Part shown: in pieces, positions 18,669 through 26,358 of the stretch
Layout: every line of letters starts with the position of its first letter
Numbering within the stretch: position 1 is the first letter of the stretch
The notes under the pieces: model-generated
The model's input: the letters and a program-made list of their open reading frames with translations, nothing else
Told to the model about the DNA's origin: nothing
The model's database searches: none
Assembly: GCF_003339685.1 (NCBI RefSeq)
Contig: NZ_QPKI01000001.1
Location: 174,130-238,129, forward strand
DNA from: Halomonas sp. DQ26W
Lineage (GTDB): Bacteria; Pseudomonadota; Gammaproteobacteria; Pseudomonadales; Halomonadaceae
DNA: 64,000 nt
Reading direction: 5' to 3'
Program-made: the position numbers and the translations under genes

Positions 18669-19767
18669 CTATAGGCCCTGCTTGAGGCTGGCGACGATAA
18701 ACTGGTCCAGATCGCCATCCAGCACCTTGTCGCAATTGCTGGTCTGCACGCCGGTGCGCAGATCCTTGATGCGCTGGTCGTCGAGGACATAGGAGCGTAT
18801 CTGGCTACCCCAGCCGATATCGGCCTTGGAATCCTCGGCCTCCTGCTTGGCGGCGTTGCGCTTCTGCATCTCGTGTTCCCACAGCTTCGCCTTGAGCTGC
18901 TTCATGGCGAAGTCGCGGTTGGCGTGCTGGCTGCGTTGGCTCTGGCAGGCCACCACGATACCGGTGGGCTCGTGGGTGATACGCACGGCCGAGTCGGTGG
19001 TATTGACGTGCTGGCCACCCGCGCCGCTGGAACGATAGGTGTCGGTGCGCAGATCCGCCGGATTGATCTCGACCTCGAAGCTGTCGTCCACTTCCGGCGA
19101 CAGGAACACCGAGGCGAAGGAGGTGTGACGACGACCGCCGGAGTCGAAGGGGCTCTTGCGCACCAGGCGATGCACGCCGGTCTCGGTACGCAGCCAGCCA
19201 AAGGCGTAGTCGCCCTGCACATGTAACGAAGCCGACTTGATGCCCGCCACGTCGCCAGCCGACACCTCGGTGATCTCGGCCTTGAAACCATGGTGCTCAC
19301 ACCAGCGAAGGTACATGCGCAGCAGCATGTTGGCCCAGTCCTGAGCCTCGGTGCCACCGGAGCCGGCCTGGATATCCAGGTAGGCGTTGTTCTCATCCAT
19401 CTCGCCGGAGAACATGCGCCGAAACTCGAGCTTCTCGAGGCTGGCGTTAAGACCGCTCAGCTCCTTCTCGACCTCGGCCACGGTGTCCTCGTCCGCTTCC
19501 ATCTCAGCCAGTTCGAGCAGGTCGCGGCTGTCCGCCAGGCCCTGGTCAAGCTCGTCGATGGTCTGGACGATCTGCTCCAGCGAGGCGCGTTCCTTGCCGA
19601 GTTTCTGGGCGTAGTCCGGGTCGTTCCAGACGGCGGGGTCTTCCAGCTCGCGGGTGACTTCCTCTAACCGATCCTTGCGTTCGGCATAGTCAAAGATACC
19701 CCCTCAGGACGTCTGTCCGCTCGGACAGGTCCTTGATGAGGTTGTGAATCGGGTTGGTTTCCAGCAT
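18669..19767 (-). CDS. prfB: peptide chain release factor 2, with programmed +1 frameshift
   Basis: Recognises UAA and UGA stops. Translation starts at 19767 ([16 protein letters not shown]) and reaches an in-frame TGA at 19690-19692 after 25 codons. The +1 shift at CTT-TGA-C continues as [12 protein letters not shown] to the stop at 18669, giving 365 residues, the family length. Downstream: the tripeptide anticodon motif SPF ([14 protein letters not shown]) and [15 protein letters not shown] with the hydrolytic GGQ. An annotation starting at the internal ATG (19502) would lose the first domain. Upstream of lysS as in E. coli. Confidence 0.96.
19690..19704 (-). promoter_or_regulatory. prfB autoregulatory frameshift site
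   Basis: Minus-strand sequence AGGGGGTATCTTTGAC: an internal Shine-Dalgarno-like AGGGGG three bases before the slippery CTT and the UGA stop followed by C. It is identical to the E. coli prfB site, where low RF2 lets the ribosome slip +1 and make more RF2. Confidence 0.96.
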
Positions 19768-19944
19768 GGGCTCGCTCGCCTGAATCGCATGAGAAAAACG
19801 GCCGCCGCCTGGTGGATATGAGCCTGAGGGCGCACGGCACGGAAAAGGCGCTTATTGTAGCGAACTTGCCGTTAGGGCGCATCCTTGCAGAGCAGGTGCC
19901 AGCGGCATGCTTAGTAGACGGAGCGGCCTTGGAAACTTAACCTG

Positions 19945-19969
19945 AAAGGCCCGGCAGCTGCCGGGCCTT
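19945..19969 (-). terminator. terminator of the FadL-family gene
   Basis: 24-bp perfect palindrome AAGGCCCGGCAG/CTGCCGGGCCTT followed by T on the minus strand, 37 bases past the stop of the porin gene. Confidence 0.8.
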
Positions 19970-20006
19970 GAACGAACGCTTACTTCAAGTCAAACACTCG
20001 ACTGAC

Positions 20007-21338
20007 TCAGAAGCGATAGGTCAGCTGCGCGCCGAAGCCATGGGCCTCGTTCTTGTAGTCCGCGGTGTAAGCCAACTCAGTTTCTGCTCCAGTGTCAGCA
20101 TGATCCGTCCGTGTTTGATCAACTTGCGTACTGCGCTCAGTCAGATAGGAGTAAGCAAGGTCGACCGTCAGATTGTCCATGGGCGTCCAGCCGGCGCCAA
20201 TCGAGAAGATACGGCGATCATCGGAGGGGATTCGTGCGCTGCGAAATTCATCGCTAGTAGGCGTGAAGTCCAGGGTCACACCGGCACGCAGCGCCAGCTG
20301 CGGATTGAGCTGGTACTCGCCGCCCACGCCATAGGCCCAGGCATTCGAGTAATCCTGATTTTCCCGAGTGATCGTGTCGCCCGCATCATTGGTCACATGG
20401 ATTTCATCGAAGCGACTCCAGCGAACCCAGGAGGCACCCGCCATCAGCTTCAAGCGGTCGCTCATCTGCTGGGTCACGGAGAAGTTGATGGTTTCTGGCG
20501 TTACCAGATTCAAGCGTGCGTTGTCCTCCAGCGGCTCGAGTGTACTAGGATTGATAGCCACAGACCCATCGGGATCGGTTGCCCTGTAGCTACCAGTAAG
20601 GGTGTAGTCGACTTTCGAGCGATACGTAAGGCCCAACGTGGTTTCAGGAACCGGCTGGAAGATGACGCCTAAATTATATCCCCAGGCATCGTCGTCACCT
20701 TCCACACGAGAATCTAAATCAGAAGCCGGATCATTTGGCGCCAAGGGTGTTGGCACCTGCCGGTGCAGTTCACCATCTACCCGGTTATAGGTAATGCCGG
20801 CACCCACGGCCCATTGGTCGTTAAAGCGATAGGAAACTGTCGGCTGAGCGCTCATCACTCGCAGCTCGGTATAGTTGCCTAGGTTGCGGCCAACGAAACC
20901 ATCTTCATAATCCGTCTTGGAGCCAAACGGGGCGTAGACACCAAAGCCAAAGGCCAGCTGCTCATTGACGGGATGCGCATAGAAGGCAAAGGGGATCAGA
21001 GTCCCCGGCACCATATCCCCTTCAGAGCTGCCCTCAGTTTCAACTGTGAGGCCAGCATTGACGATTGTTCGACTCGCCTCGGCATTGCGAATCCGGCTAT
21101 TGACGTTCAGATAGGTCCCACCCGCGGTCAACTGCGCCCGGTCGAGGAAGGACATGCCCGCCGGGTTGCCGAAGACGATGGTGGCGTCGTTGACGTTGGA
21201 GCTGCGCCCGGCGTGGCCATAGCCCTGGCCGCTGACGCTCTGTTCGTTGATCTGGTAACCACCGGCGCTGGCCTGGCTGGCGAAGGCCGCGGCGGCAACC
21301 GCCACGGCCCAGGTAAGCTTGTTGAACTTGTTATGCAT
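20007..21338 (-). CDS. outer membrane FadL/TodX-family long-chain fatty acid or hydrocarbon transporter
   Basis: 443 residues with an N-terminal signal peptide (MHNKFNKLTWAVAVAAAAFASQASA, cut before GGYQINEQS) and the FadL hatch motif VNDATIVFGNPAGMS. The rest is alternating beta-strand sequence of a 14-strand barrel ending in an aromatic residue (AHGFGAQLTYRF), the BAM recognition pattern. It imports hydrophobic substrates; the exact ligand is unknown. Start 21338 is set by the signal peptide. Upstream at 21451-21462 is a PsrA-like palindrome, suggesting fatty-acid responsive control. Confidence 0.93.
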   Translation of the reverse strand: MHNKFNKLTWAVAVAAAAFASQASAGGYQINEQSVSGQGYGHAGRSSNVNDATIVFGNPAGMSFLDRAQLTAGGTYLNVNSRIRNAEASRTIVNAGLTVETEGSSEGDMVPGTLIPFAFYAHPVNEQLAFGFGVYAPFGSKTDYEDGFVGRNLGNYTELRVMSAQPTVSYRFNDQWAVGAGITYNRVDGELHRQVPTPLAPNDPASDLDSRVEGDDDAWGYNLGVIFQPVPETTLGLTYRSKVDYTLTGSYRATDPDGSVAINPSTLEPLEDNARLNLVTPETINFSVTQQMSDRLKLMAGASWVRWSRFDEIHVTNDAGDTITRENQDYSNAWAYGVGGEYQLNPQLALRAGVTLDFTPTSDEFRSARIPSDDRRIFSIGAGWTPMDNLTVDLAYSYLTERSTQVDQTRTDHADTGAETELAYTADYKNEAHGFGAQLTYRF

Positions 21339-21699
21339 GTCTCGATGTCCTCCTCCAGATGCGAGCTGGAGCTGGTTATGTAATGCACCCTCGCCGGGAT
21401 GCTCTGCTAACAACACAGTTTTCGCCCAAAGCGGGCCAAGGATCAAGGCCAAACGTTCGTTTTAATGTCTATACGCTTCATACTTTAGACTAATTGCTTG
21501 TTAAATCCTCGAACTTTCATTGCTCTAGCCAATACAGGTAACTGCATCCGCGATGCCGGGCCGATGCCCTAGAGAAGCCACTCGCCGCCAGCACCAAGGA
21601 CAAGGAGCCACGCCGAGGCGCGCCCCAGGTCAGCGGCGGCGGTGAATGCCAAGCCACGCGGTGCTAGGCTGAAAGGAACACGGCAATAGGGAGAAAAGC
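21339..21699. other. divergent intergenic region upstream of the FadL-family and VOC genes
   Basis: 361 bases, AT-richer around 21460-21530, holding the promoters of two divergent genes. A palindrome at 21451-21462 is listed separately. The stretch 21545-21690 has no conserved feature that I can identify. Confidence 0.5.
21450..21463. promoter_or_regulatory. PsrA-like operator
   Basis: CAAACGTTCGTTTT matches the published PsrA pattern (G/C)AAAC-N2-4-GTTT(G/C) except for the last base. PsrA is the TetR-type fatty-acid sensor of pseudomonads. The site lies 112 bases before the FadL-family start codon, a plausible operator position. No psrA gene is in the window. Confidence 0.45.
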
Positions 21700-22119
21700 A
21701 TGCCCCGACTCGACGGCGTCCTGGAAACCGCGCTCTACGTGGAGGATATGGACAGGGCACGCGCCTTCTTCGAAGGCGTGATGGGACTCGAAGCGTTCAA
21801 CGCCGACCATCGCTTCACCGCCTACGATGCCGGCGCCGGCTCAGTGCTACTGCTGTTCGGCCAGGGCGAAACCCTGGAGACCGTGGTGCTACCAAATAAC
21901 ATGGGCACCATACCGCCCCACGACGGCAAGGGGCGGCTCCACCTGGCCTTCGCCATTTCAGCAGAGGCGCTGCCTAAGTGGGAGGCCCAGCTCTATGACC
22001 ATGGCGTGATCATCGAGGGACGCACCCACTGGCCCCGCGGTGGCGAAAGCATCTACTTTCGCGACCCCGATGGACATCTGGTCGAGCTGGCGACGCCAGG
22101 CGTCTGGCCTAATTATTAG
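21700..22119 (+). CDS. VOC-family (glyoxalase / dioxygenase fold) protein
   Basis: 139-residue single-module VOC protein. The first beta-alpha-beta unit reads ETALYVEDMDRARAFFEGVMGLE, the second LHLAFAISAEALPKWEAQLYDHGV. The C-terminal YFRDPDGHLVELATPGVW has the typical metal-ligand Glu. Such proteins include glyoxalases, fosfomycin-type resistance enzymes and dioxygenases; the substrate cannot be assigned. The gene ends four bases inside the end of the convergent YitT gene. Confidence 0.85.
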   Translation: MPRLDGVLETALYVEDMDRARAFFEGVMGLEAFNADHRFTAYDAGAGSVLLLFGQGETLETVVLPNNMGTIPPHDGKGRLHLAFAISAEALPKWEAQLYDHGVIIEGRTHWPRGGESIYFRDPDGHLVELATPGVWPNY

Positions 22120-22733
22120 GAAACGCCCATATAGCGGCCGGGTTTATGATTCAAGGCAATAATCAGGTTGAGCGCCACGGCCCCCAGTACCGAGAGCCCT
22201 ACTCGGTCGGCCGGCAGCACCATCAGGGCGGCAAGCATGATTAACCCGTCGATAGCGAGCTGCACATAGCCGGCGCGCAGCCCGTAGCGCCCCTGCAGGT
22301 AGAGCGCCAGGATATTGATGCCTCCCAGGCTGGTGCGGTGACGAAACAGCACCAGCATGCCGATGCCGATCAGGCTTCCCCCCATCAGGGTGGCATAGAG
22401 CGGGTTGAGGCTTTCGATCGTGATCCACTGTCCGGTCAGCTCGGAGAACAGCGATACGAGACCGATGGCGACGAAGGTGCGCAGCGTGAACGACCAGCCC
22501 ATGCGTTTCACGGCCAGGTAGTAAAACGGTAGATTGATCAGGAAAAACCATATACCGAAGCGCCAGCCGGTGGCGTACTGCAGCAGGAAGGCCATGCCGG
22601 CGGTGCTGCCGGTGAGCAGTAGGGCTTGGGTATAGAAGGCCACCCCCAGCGCCACGAACAGCGTGCCCACCAGCATCGCCATGACATCCTCGTAGGGGCG
22701 ATGAGGATCGGTCGATAGATCTTGCGGATCCAT
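22116..22733 (-). CDS. YitT family membrane protein
   Basis: 205-residue inner-membrane protein with five to six helices: AMLVGTLFVALGVAFYTQALLL, TGSTAGMAFLLQYATG, IWFFLINLPFYYLAVKRMGW, TLMGGSLIGIGMLVLFRHRTSLGGINILALYLQ and a C-terminal pair. The TGSTAGxAFLL and SLGGINIL segments are characteristic of the YitT (DUF161) group. Function is not established; transport is suspected. Start at 22733 (MDPQDL) chosen; an upstream ATG at 22754 adds seven residues. Confidence 0.88.
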   Translation of the reverse strand: MDPQDLSTDPHRPYEDVMAMLVGTLFVALGVAFYTQALLLTGSTAGMAFLLQYATGWRFGIWFFLINLPFYYLAVKRMGWSFTLRTFVAIGLVSLFSELTGQWITIESLNPLYATLMGGSLIGIGMLVLFRHRTSLGGINILALYLQGRYGLRAGYVQLAIDGLIMLAALMVLPADRVGLSVLGAVALNLIIALNHKPGRYMGVS

Positions 22734-22841
22734 GCAGCATTCCTTGTGAAACATCGAGTTCCGCGAGCCACCGCGGTGAGCAGCTATCGGGAGAGGACGT
22801 TTACCGGATGGGTCGGGAGAGCACGTTGATCCAGCTCGCCT

Positions 22842-24698
22842 TCAGACGCTCTCGTCCGCCTCGGCATACTCGACCATCAACTGCAGCGACTCTCGCCCCT
22901 TCCAACGGTTGCGGCTGAGCCGATAGGCGCAGCGCAGCCGATCACCCAGGCCGAAGGCCGGTAGCTCGCCGGGGGTCAGGGCGCGGAACCAGATCGCCCG
23001 CAGGCTCACCACCCCCGCCGAGAGGGTCATCATCAGGTGGCTGCCGTCGGCCCCCACCGGACGTAGCGCTTCTACCAGGAACTCTCCTTCGAACAGGGGG
23101 GCGTCAAATTCCCGTCCGTAGGGGGCCAGCCTCTCCAGCTCGTCCAGCGTCGACAGATCGAACTGGGCGGGCAGCAGTTTACCGTCGGTGAGCACATGGG
23201 GAAAGAGCGCGATCCCTCCCAACTGCTCGGCCACCGCCTCCAGGAAAGCCGTACGGAATGCGTCGAAGTGGTCGACCGGCACGCCGACCCCCGCTGCGCC
23301 ACGATGCCCGCCAAAGCGGGGTAGCGAATCGGGGGCCAGCTCGAAGGTACGCTGCAAGGCATCACGCAGGTGCAGCGCCTCAATGGAGCGTCCGGAGCCG
23401 GTGAGCATGCCGGAGGCCGCCGCCGGGGTCATCACCAGGGCGGGCCGACCATAGGCCTGAACCAGGCGCGAGGCGACGATGCCCTGCACCCCAGCGTGGC
23501 CGCCCTCGAGGAATACTACGATGGCCGGCTGATTGGCATCAAGCTGCGGCACCGCCAGCAGGCGCGCCTGTTCGGCCATGTCGGCCTCGATTGCCTTGCG
23601 CGACTGATTGTCCTGGTCCAGCACCTCGAGATGACGCTGCGCCGCACCGTCCTCCTCTGCGAGCATGAAGTGCAGTGCCTCATAGGGGTCGTCGAGACGC
23701 GAGCGGGCGTTGATCCGTGGCCCCATCTGGAAGGCCAGCGTCTCGGCGGTAAAGGGTGTGCTGTCCTCTCCCAGCCGAGCGGCCATGGCGCGCCAGCAGG
23801 CCGCCTCCATGCGATTGATCAGCGTCAATCCATGGCTGACCACTGCGCGATTGGCCGGGCTCGCCCCCAGGGAGACGCAGTCCGCCACGGTACCCAGTGC
23901 CACGTAGGAGAGCCAGGGCGAGAGCTTGGGCGTGGCGCTGGGCAGCGCACCCCACTCGATCAGCACCTGGCGCGCCAGGGACATGACCAGCCAGGCCACC
24001 ATGCAGCCGGCGATGGTGGCATCGGGATAGTCGCAGTCGTCTCGCGTCGGGTTGACGACGGCATGGGCCGAAGCCGGTGGCCCCTCCACCGGCAGGGCGT
24101 GATGGTCGCTGACCACCACGTCGATGCCGGCCGCCTTGAGCCGGGCGATGCGCGGCTCGTCGGAGCTACCACAGTCGGCGGTGATGACCAGGCTCGGCCG
24201 CGGTTTCAGCGACAGCGTGCGCTCCACCAGCGGCAGGCTGATGCCATAACCATCAAAGATACGGTGACCGATCAGGCTGTGCAGGCGCGCCTCGGGCACA
24301 CCGAACAGCTCGACCAGGGTGCGTCGGATGACCACGTGGGAGGTGATGCCATCGACATCGTAGTCGGTAAGGATACCGATATGCTCGCCTTCAACCACGG
24401 CCTGGGCGATTCGCTCCGCGGCACGGCGGCCGTCGGCGAGGCGCTCCGGGTGCTCGAGATAGCGCAGGCTGGGCTGGGTCAGGGGCGCCAGCTCACCCTC
24501 GTATCCGGCCAGGCGACCGGCCAGCACGCGGGCCTGCAGTTCGGTCAGGCCTTCGGCCTGGGCGCGGGCATACAGCGCCTGGTTGCGCGGCCGAGGCAGC
24601 AGCCGTGGCCTGAGTCGGGCATGCAGGTCGGGGGGCGCAATCACGTCCAAGCGTGGCTCCTGTGGTTCGGTATGAGACAGAAAACGAGACGAGGCCAA
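22842..24698 (-). CDS. recJ: RecJ-family single-strand DNA exonuclease (DHH/DHHA1), divergent
   Basis: 618-residue DHH phosphoesterase. Seen: motif I ILTDYDVDGITS, GHRIFDGYGIS, motif II ITADCGSS, motif III VVSDHHALP, the NPTRDDCDYPDATIAGCMVAWLVM segment and the DHHA1 motif GGHRGAAGVGVP. The metal-binding DHH residues are intact, so nuclease activity is expected (5'-3' ssDNA, mismatch and recombination repair). The sequence differs from classical Pseudomonas RecJ (usually GDFDADGATS, VDNGISS), so it could be a RecJ paralogue. The start is uncertain: TTG at 24698, or TTG at 24650 preceded by AGGAG. Confidence 0.75.
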   Translation of the reverse strand: MASSRFLSHTEPQEPRLDVIAPPDLHARLRPRLLPRPRNQALYARAQAEGLTELQARVLAGRLAGYEGELAPLTQPSLRYLEHPERLADGRRAAERIAQAVVEGEHIGILTDYDVDGITSHVVIRRTLVELFGVPEARLHSLIGHRIFDGYGISLPLVERTLSLKPRPSLVITADCGSSDEPRIARLKAAGIDVVVSDHHALPVEGPPASAHAVVNPTRDDCDYPDATIAGCMVAWLVMSLARQVLIEWGALPSATPKLSPWLSYVALGTVADCVSLGASPANRAVVSHGLTLINRMEAACWRAMAARLGEDSTPFTAETLAFQMGPRINARSRLDDPYEALHFMLAEEDGAAQRHLEVLDQDNQSRKAIEADMAEQARLLAVPQLDANQPAIVVFLEGGHAGVQGIVASRLVQAYGRPALVMTPAAASGMLTGSGRSIEALHLRDALQRTFELAPDSLPRFGGHRGAAGVGVPVDHFDAFRTAFLEAVAEQLGGIALFPHVLTDGKLLPAQFDLSTLDELERLAPYGREFDAPLFEGEFLVEALRPVGADGSHLMMTLSAGVVSLRAIWFRALTPGELPAFGLGDRLRCAYRLSRNRWKGRESLQLMVEYAEADESV

Positions 24699-24740
24699 GT
24701 GATCAAACGCCTGCCCGGCAGGCTACGGGCGCAGACAGAT

Positions 24741-24843
24741 GCGAGGGGCGCCGGGGACAGGTCCCGGAGTGCCGTACCACCGAGGAGGCGCTGCAGCACC
24801 ACTCGGGGCTGGCATCCATGGCGAGGGACGCCGGGGACAGGTC
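24741..24843. repeat. direct duplication flanking the interspersed element
   Basis: The 23-base segment GCGAGGGGCGCCGGGGACAG-GTC (24741-24763) recurs at 24821-24843 with one change, an 80-base period. The second copy forms the left arm of the interspersed palindromic element. This looks like a partial duplication or the remnant of an older insertion. Confidence 0.7.
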
Positions 24844-24924
24844 GTAGAGGAGGTCATTTGCCAGGGATGGCAAATGTAGCGCCCAGGGATGGGTTCACAG
24901 CGCCTCCTCGAAGACCTGTCGCCG
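24832..24924. repeat. interspersed palindromic element, copy 2
   Basis: Core 24847-24909 is 62/63 identical to 16898-16960 in the same orientation. The flanking arms are GACAGGTC (24836-24843) and GACCTGTC (24913-24920). Compared with copy 1 both arms have changed in a pair-preserving way, so base pairing is conserved. It lies in the gap between the RecJ-family gene and thrC, with no gene in this interval. Confidence 0.88.
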
Positions 24925-24964
24925 GAACAGCCCCGAGCCAATCAGCGACGGCCAACGAACGTCT

Positions 24965-26353
24965 TTACCGGCGGTTTTCCACCACGAACTTCTGCACCTC
25001 GGCCAGCTCCGCCGGCAGCACCGTGTAGCGCTCCTCCCGCTCCAGCAGGTCGTCCATATGCGGCGGCAGCGGCACCCCGGGGAAGCCGGCCTTGACCACC
25101 GCCTCGGCGAACTTGGCCGGATGGGCCGTGGCCAGGGTGATCATCGGCGTTTCGGCATCGGCCCGGGCCCGCTCGGCGGCACGGTAGCCGGTGGCGGTGT
25201 GCGGATCGAGAACCTCCTTGGTGCGATGATGCGCCTCGCGGATCACCTCGAGGATGGTGGTGTCGTCGACGCTGTGGCTGGCGAACAGCTTGCGCAGCCT
25301 GGCCAACGGCGCCTCGGCCAGCGCGGTGGGCTCGGACTGGAAACGCTCGAGCAGGCCTCGCACGGCGTCGCCATCACGCTCGTAGGCCTCGAACAGCAGC
25401 CGCTCGAAGTTGGACGACACCACGATGTCCATGGAGGGCGCCAGGGTCGCCTTGAGCTCCTGCTTGGAGAAGTCGTTGGCGGTCAGCGTGCGGTGCAGGA
25501 TGTCGTTGGCGTTGGTGGCGATGATGAACTGCTTGACCGGCAGCCCCATGCGATAGGCCATATAGCCGGCAAAAACGTTGCCGAAGTTGGCTGACGGCAC
25601 GCAGAAGCTTACCTGGCGATGGGGCGCACCCAGCGCCACGGCAGAGGCCACGTAGTAGACGATTTGGGCCATGATCCGCGCCCAGTTGATCGAGTTCACC
25701 GCGACCAGCCGGGTGCCGTTCAGGAAGCCCTGGTCGGCGAAGCTGGCCTTGACCATGGCCTGGGCGTCGTCGAAGTTGCCCTCGATGGCGATGTTGAAGA
25801 CGTTGTCGGCCAGCACCGAGGTCATCTGGCGACGCTGCACCTCGGAGACCCGGTTGTGCGGGTGCAGGATGAAGATGTCGAGGTTGTCGCAGTGACGACA
25901 GCCCTCGATGGCCGCCGAGCCGGTGTCGCCGGAGGTGGCGCCCATGATCACCGCACGCTCGCCGCGCTTGGCCAGGAAGTGGTCGAGCAACCGACCGAGC
26001 AGCTGCAGGGCGACGTCCTTGAAGGCCAGCGTGGGCCCATGGAATAGCTCGAGCAGGAAGTGATTGGCATCGAGTTGGTTGAGCGGAACCACGGCATCAT
26101 GGCTGAAGGTGGCATAGGCATCGTGGACGATGCCCCGGAACGTCTCGTCGTCGATCTCACCGTTGACGAACGGCTTCATGACGCGAAAGGCGATCTCGGC
26201 GTAGGAGAGCCCGGCCATTTCGGCCAGCGTCTCCCGTGAGAGCTGAGGCACGGTTTCCGGCACGTAGAGGCCGCCGTCGTTGGCCATGCCGGTGAGCACG
26301 ACCTCTTCGAAGGAGAGCGCAGGCGCCTGCCCGCGGGTGCTGATATAGCGCAT
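24965..26353 (-). CDS. thrC: threonine synthase
   Basis: PLP-dependent conversion of O-phosphohomoserine to threonine. N-terminus MRYISTRGQAPALSFEEVVL; PLP lysine in the segment HGPTLAFKDVALQLLG; phosphate loop GATSGDTGSAA; and VPSANFGNVFAGYMAYRMG. 462 residues, the longer gammaproteobacterial type. It starts five bases after the hom stop, so hom-thrC is an operon as in Pseudomonas; there is no thrABC leader peptide. Confidence 0.97.
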   Translation of the reverse strand: MRYISTRGQAPALSFEEVVLTGMANDGGLYVPETVPQLSRETLAEMAGLSYAEIAFRVMKPFVNGEIDDETFRGIVHDAYATFSHDAVVPLNQLDANHFLLELFHGPTLAFKDVALQLLGRLLDHFLAKRGERAVIMGATSGDTGSAAIEGCRHCDNLDIFILHPHNRVSEVQRRQMTSVLADNVFNIAIEGNFDDAQAMVKASFADQGFLNGTRLVAVNSINWARIMAQIVYYVASAVALGAPHRQVSFCVPSANFGNVFAGYMAYRMGLPVKQFIIATNANDILHRTLTANDFSKQELKATLAPSMDIVVSSNFERLLFEAYERDGDAVRGLLERFQSEPTALAEAPLARLRKLFASHSVDDTTILEVIREAHHRTKEVLDPHTATGYRAAERARADAETPMITLATAHPAKFAEAVVKAGFPGVPLPPHMDDLLEREERYTVLPAELAEVQKFVVENRR

Positions 26354-26358
26354 GGCGA

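Noticed and set aside
18669..19767. prfB as a frameshifted pseudogene or sequencing error
   Set aside because: The in-frame TGA sits in the exact programmed-frameshift context used by RF2 genes.
23370..25028. 552-residue plus-strand open frame opposite the RecJ-family gene
   Set aside because: Antisense shadow of a gene with clear DHH motifs; its C-terminal part is translation of the interspersed repeat.
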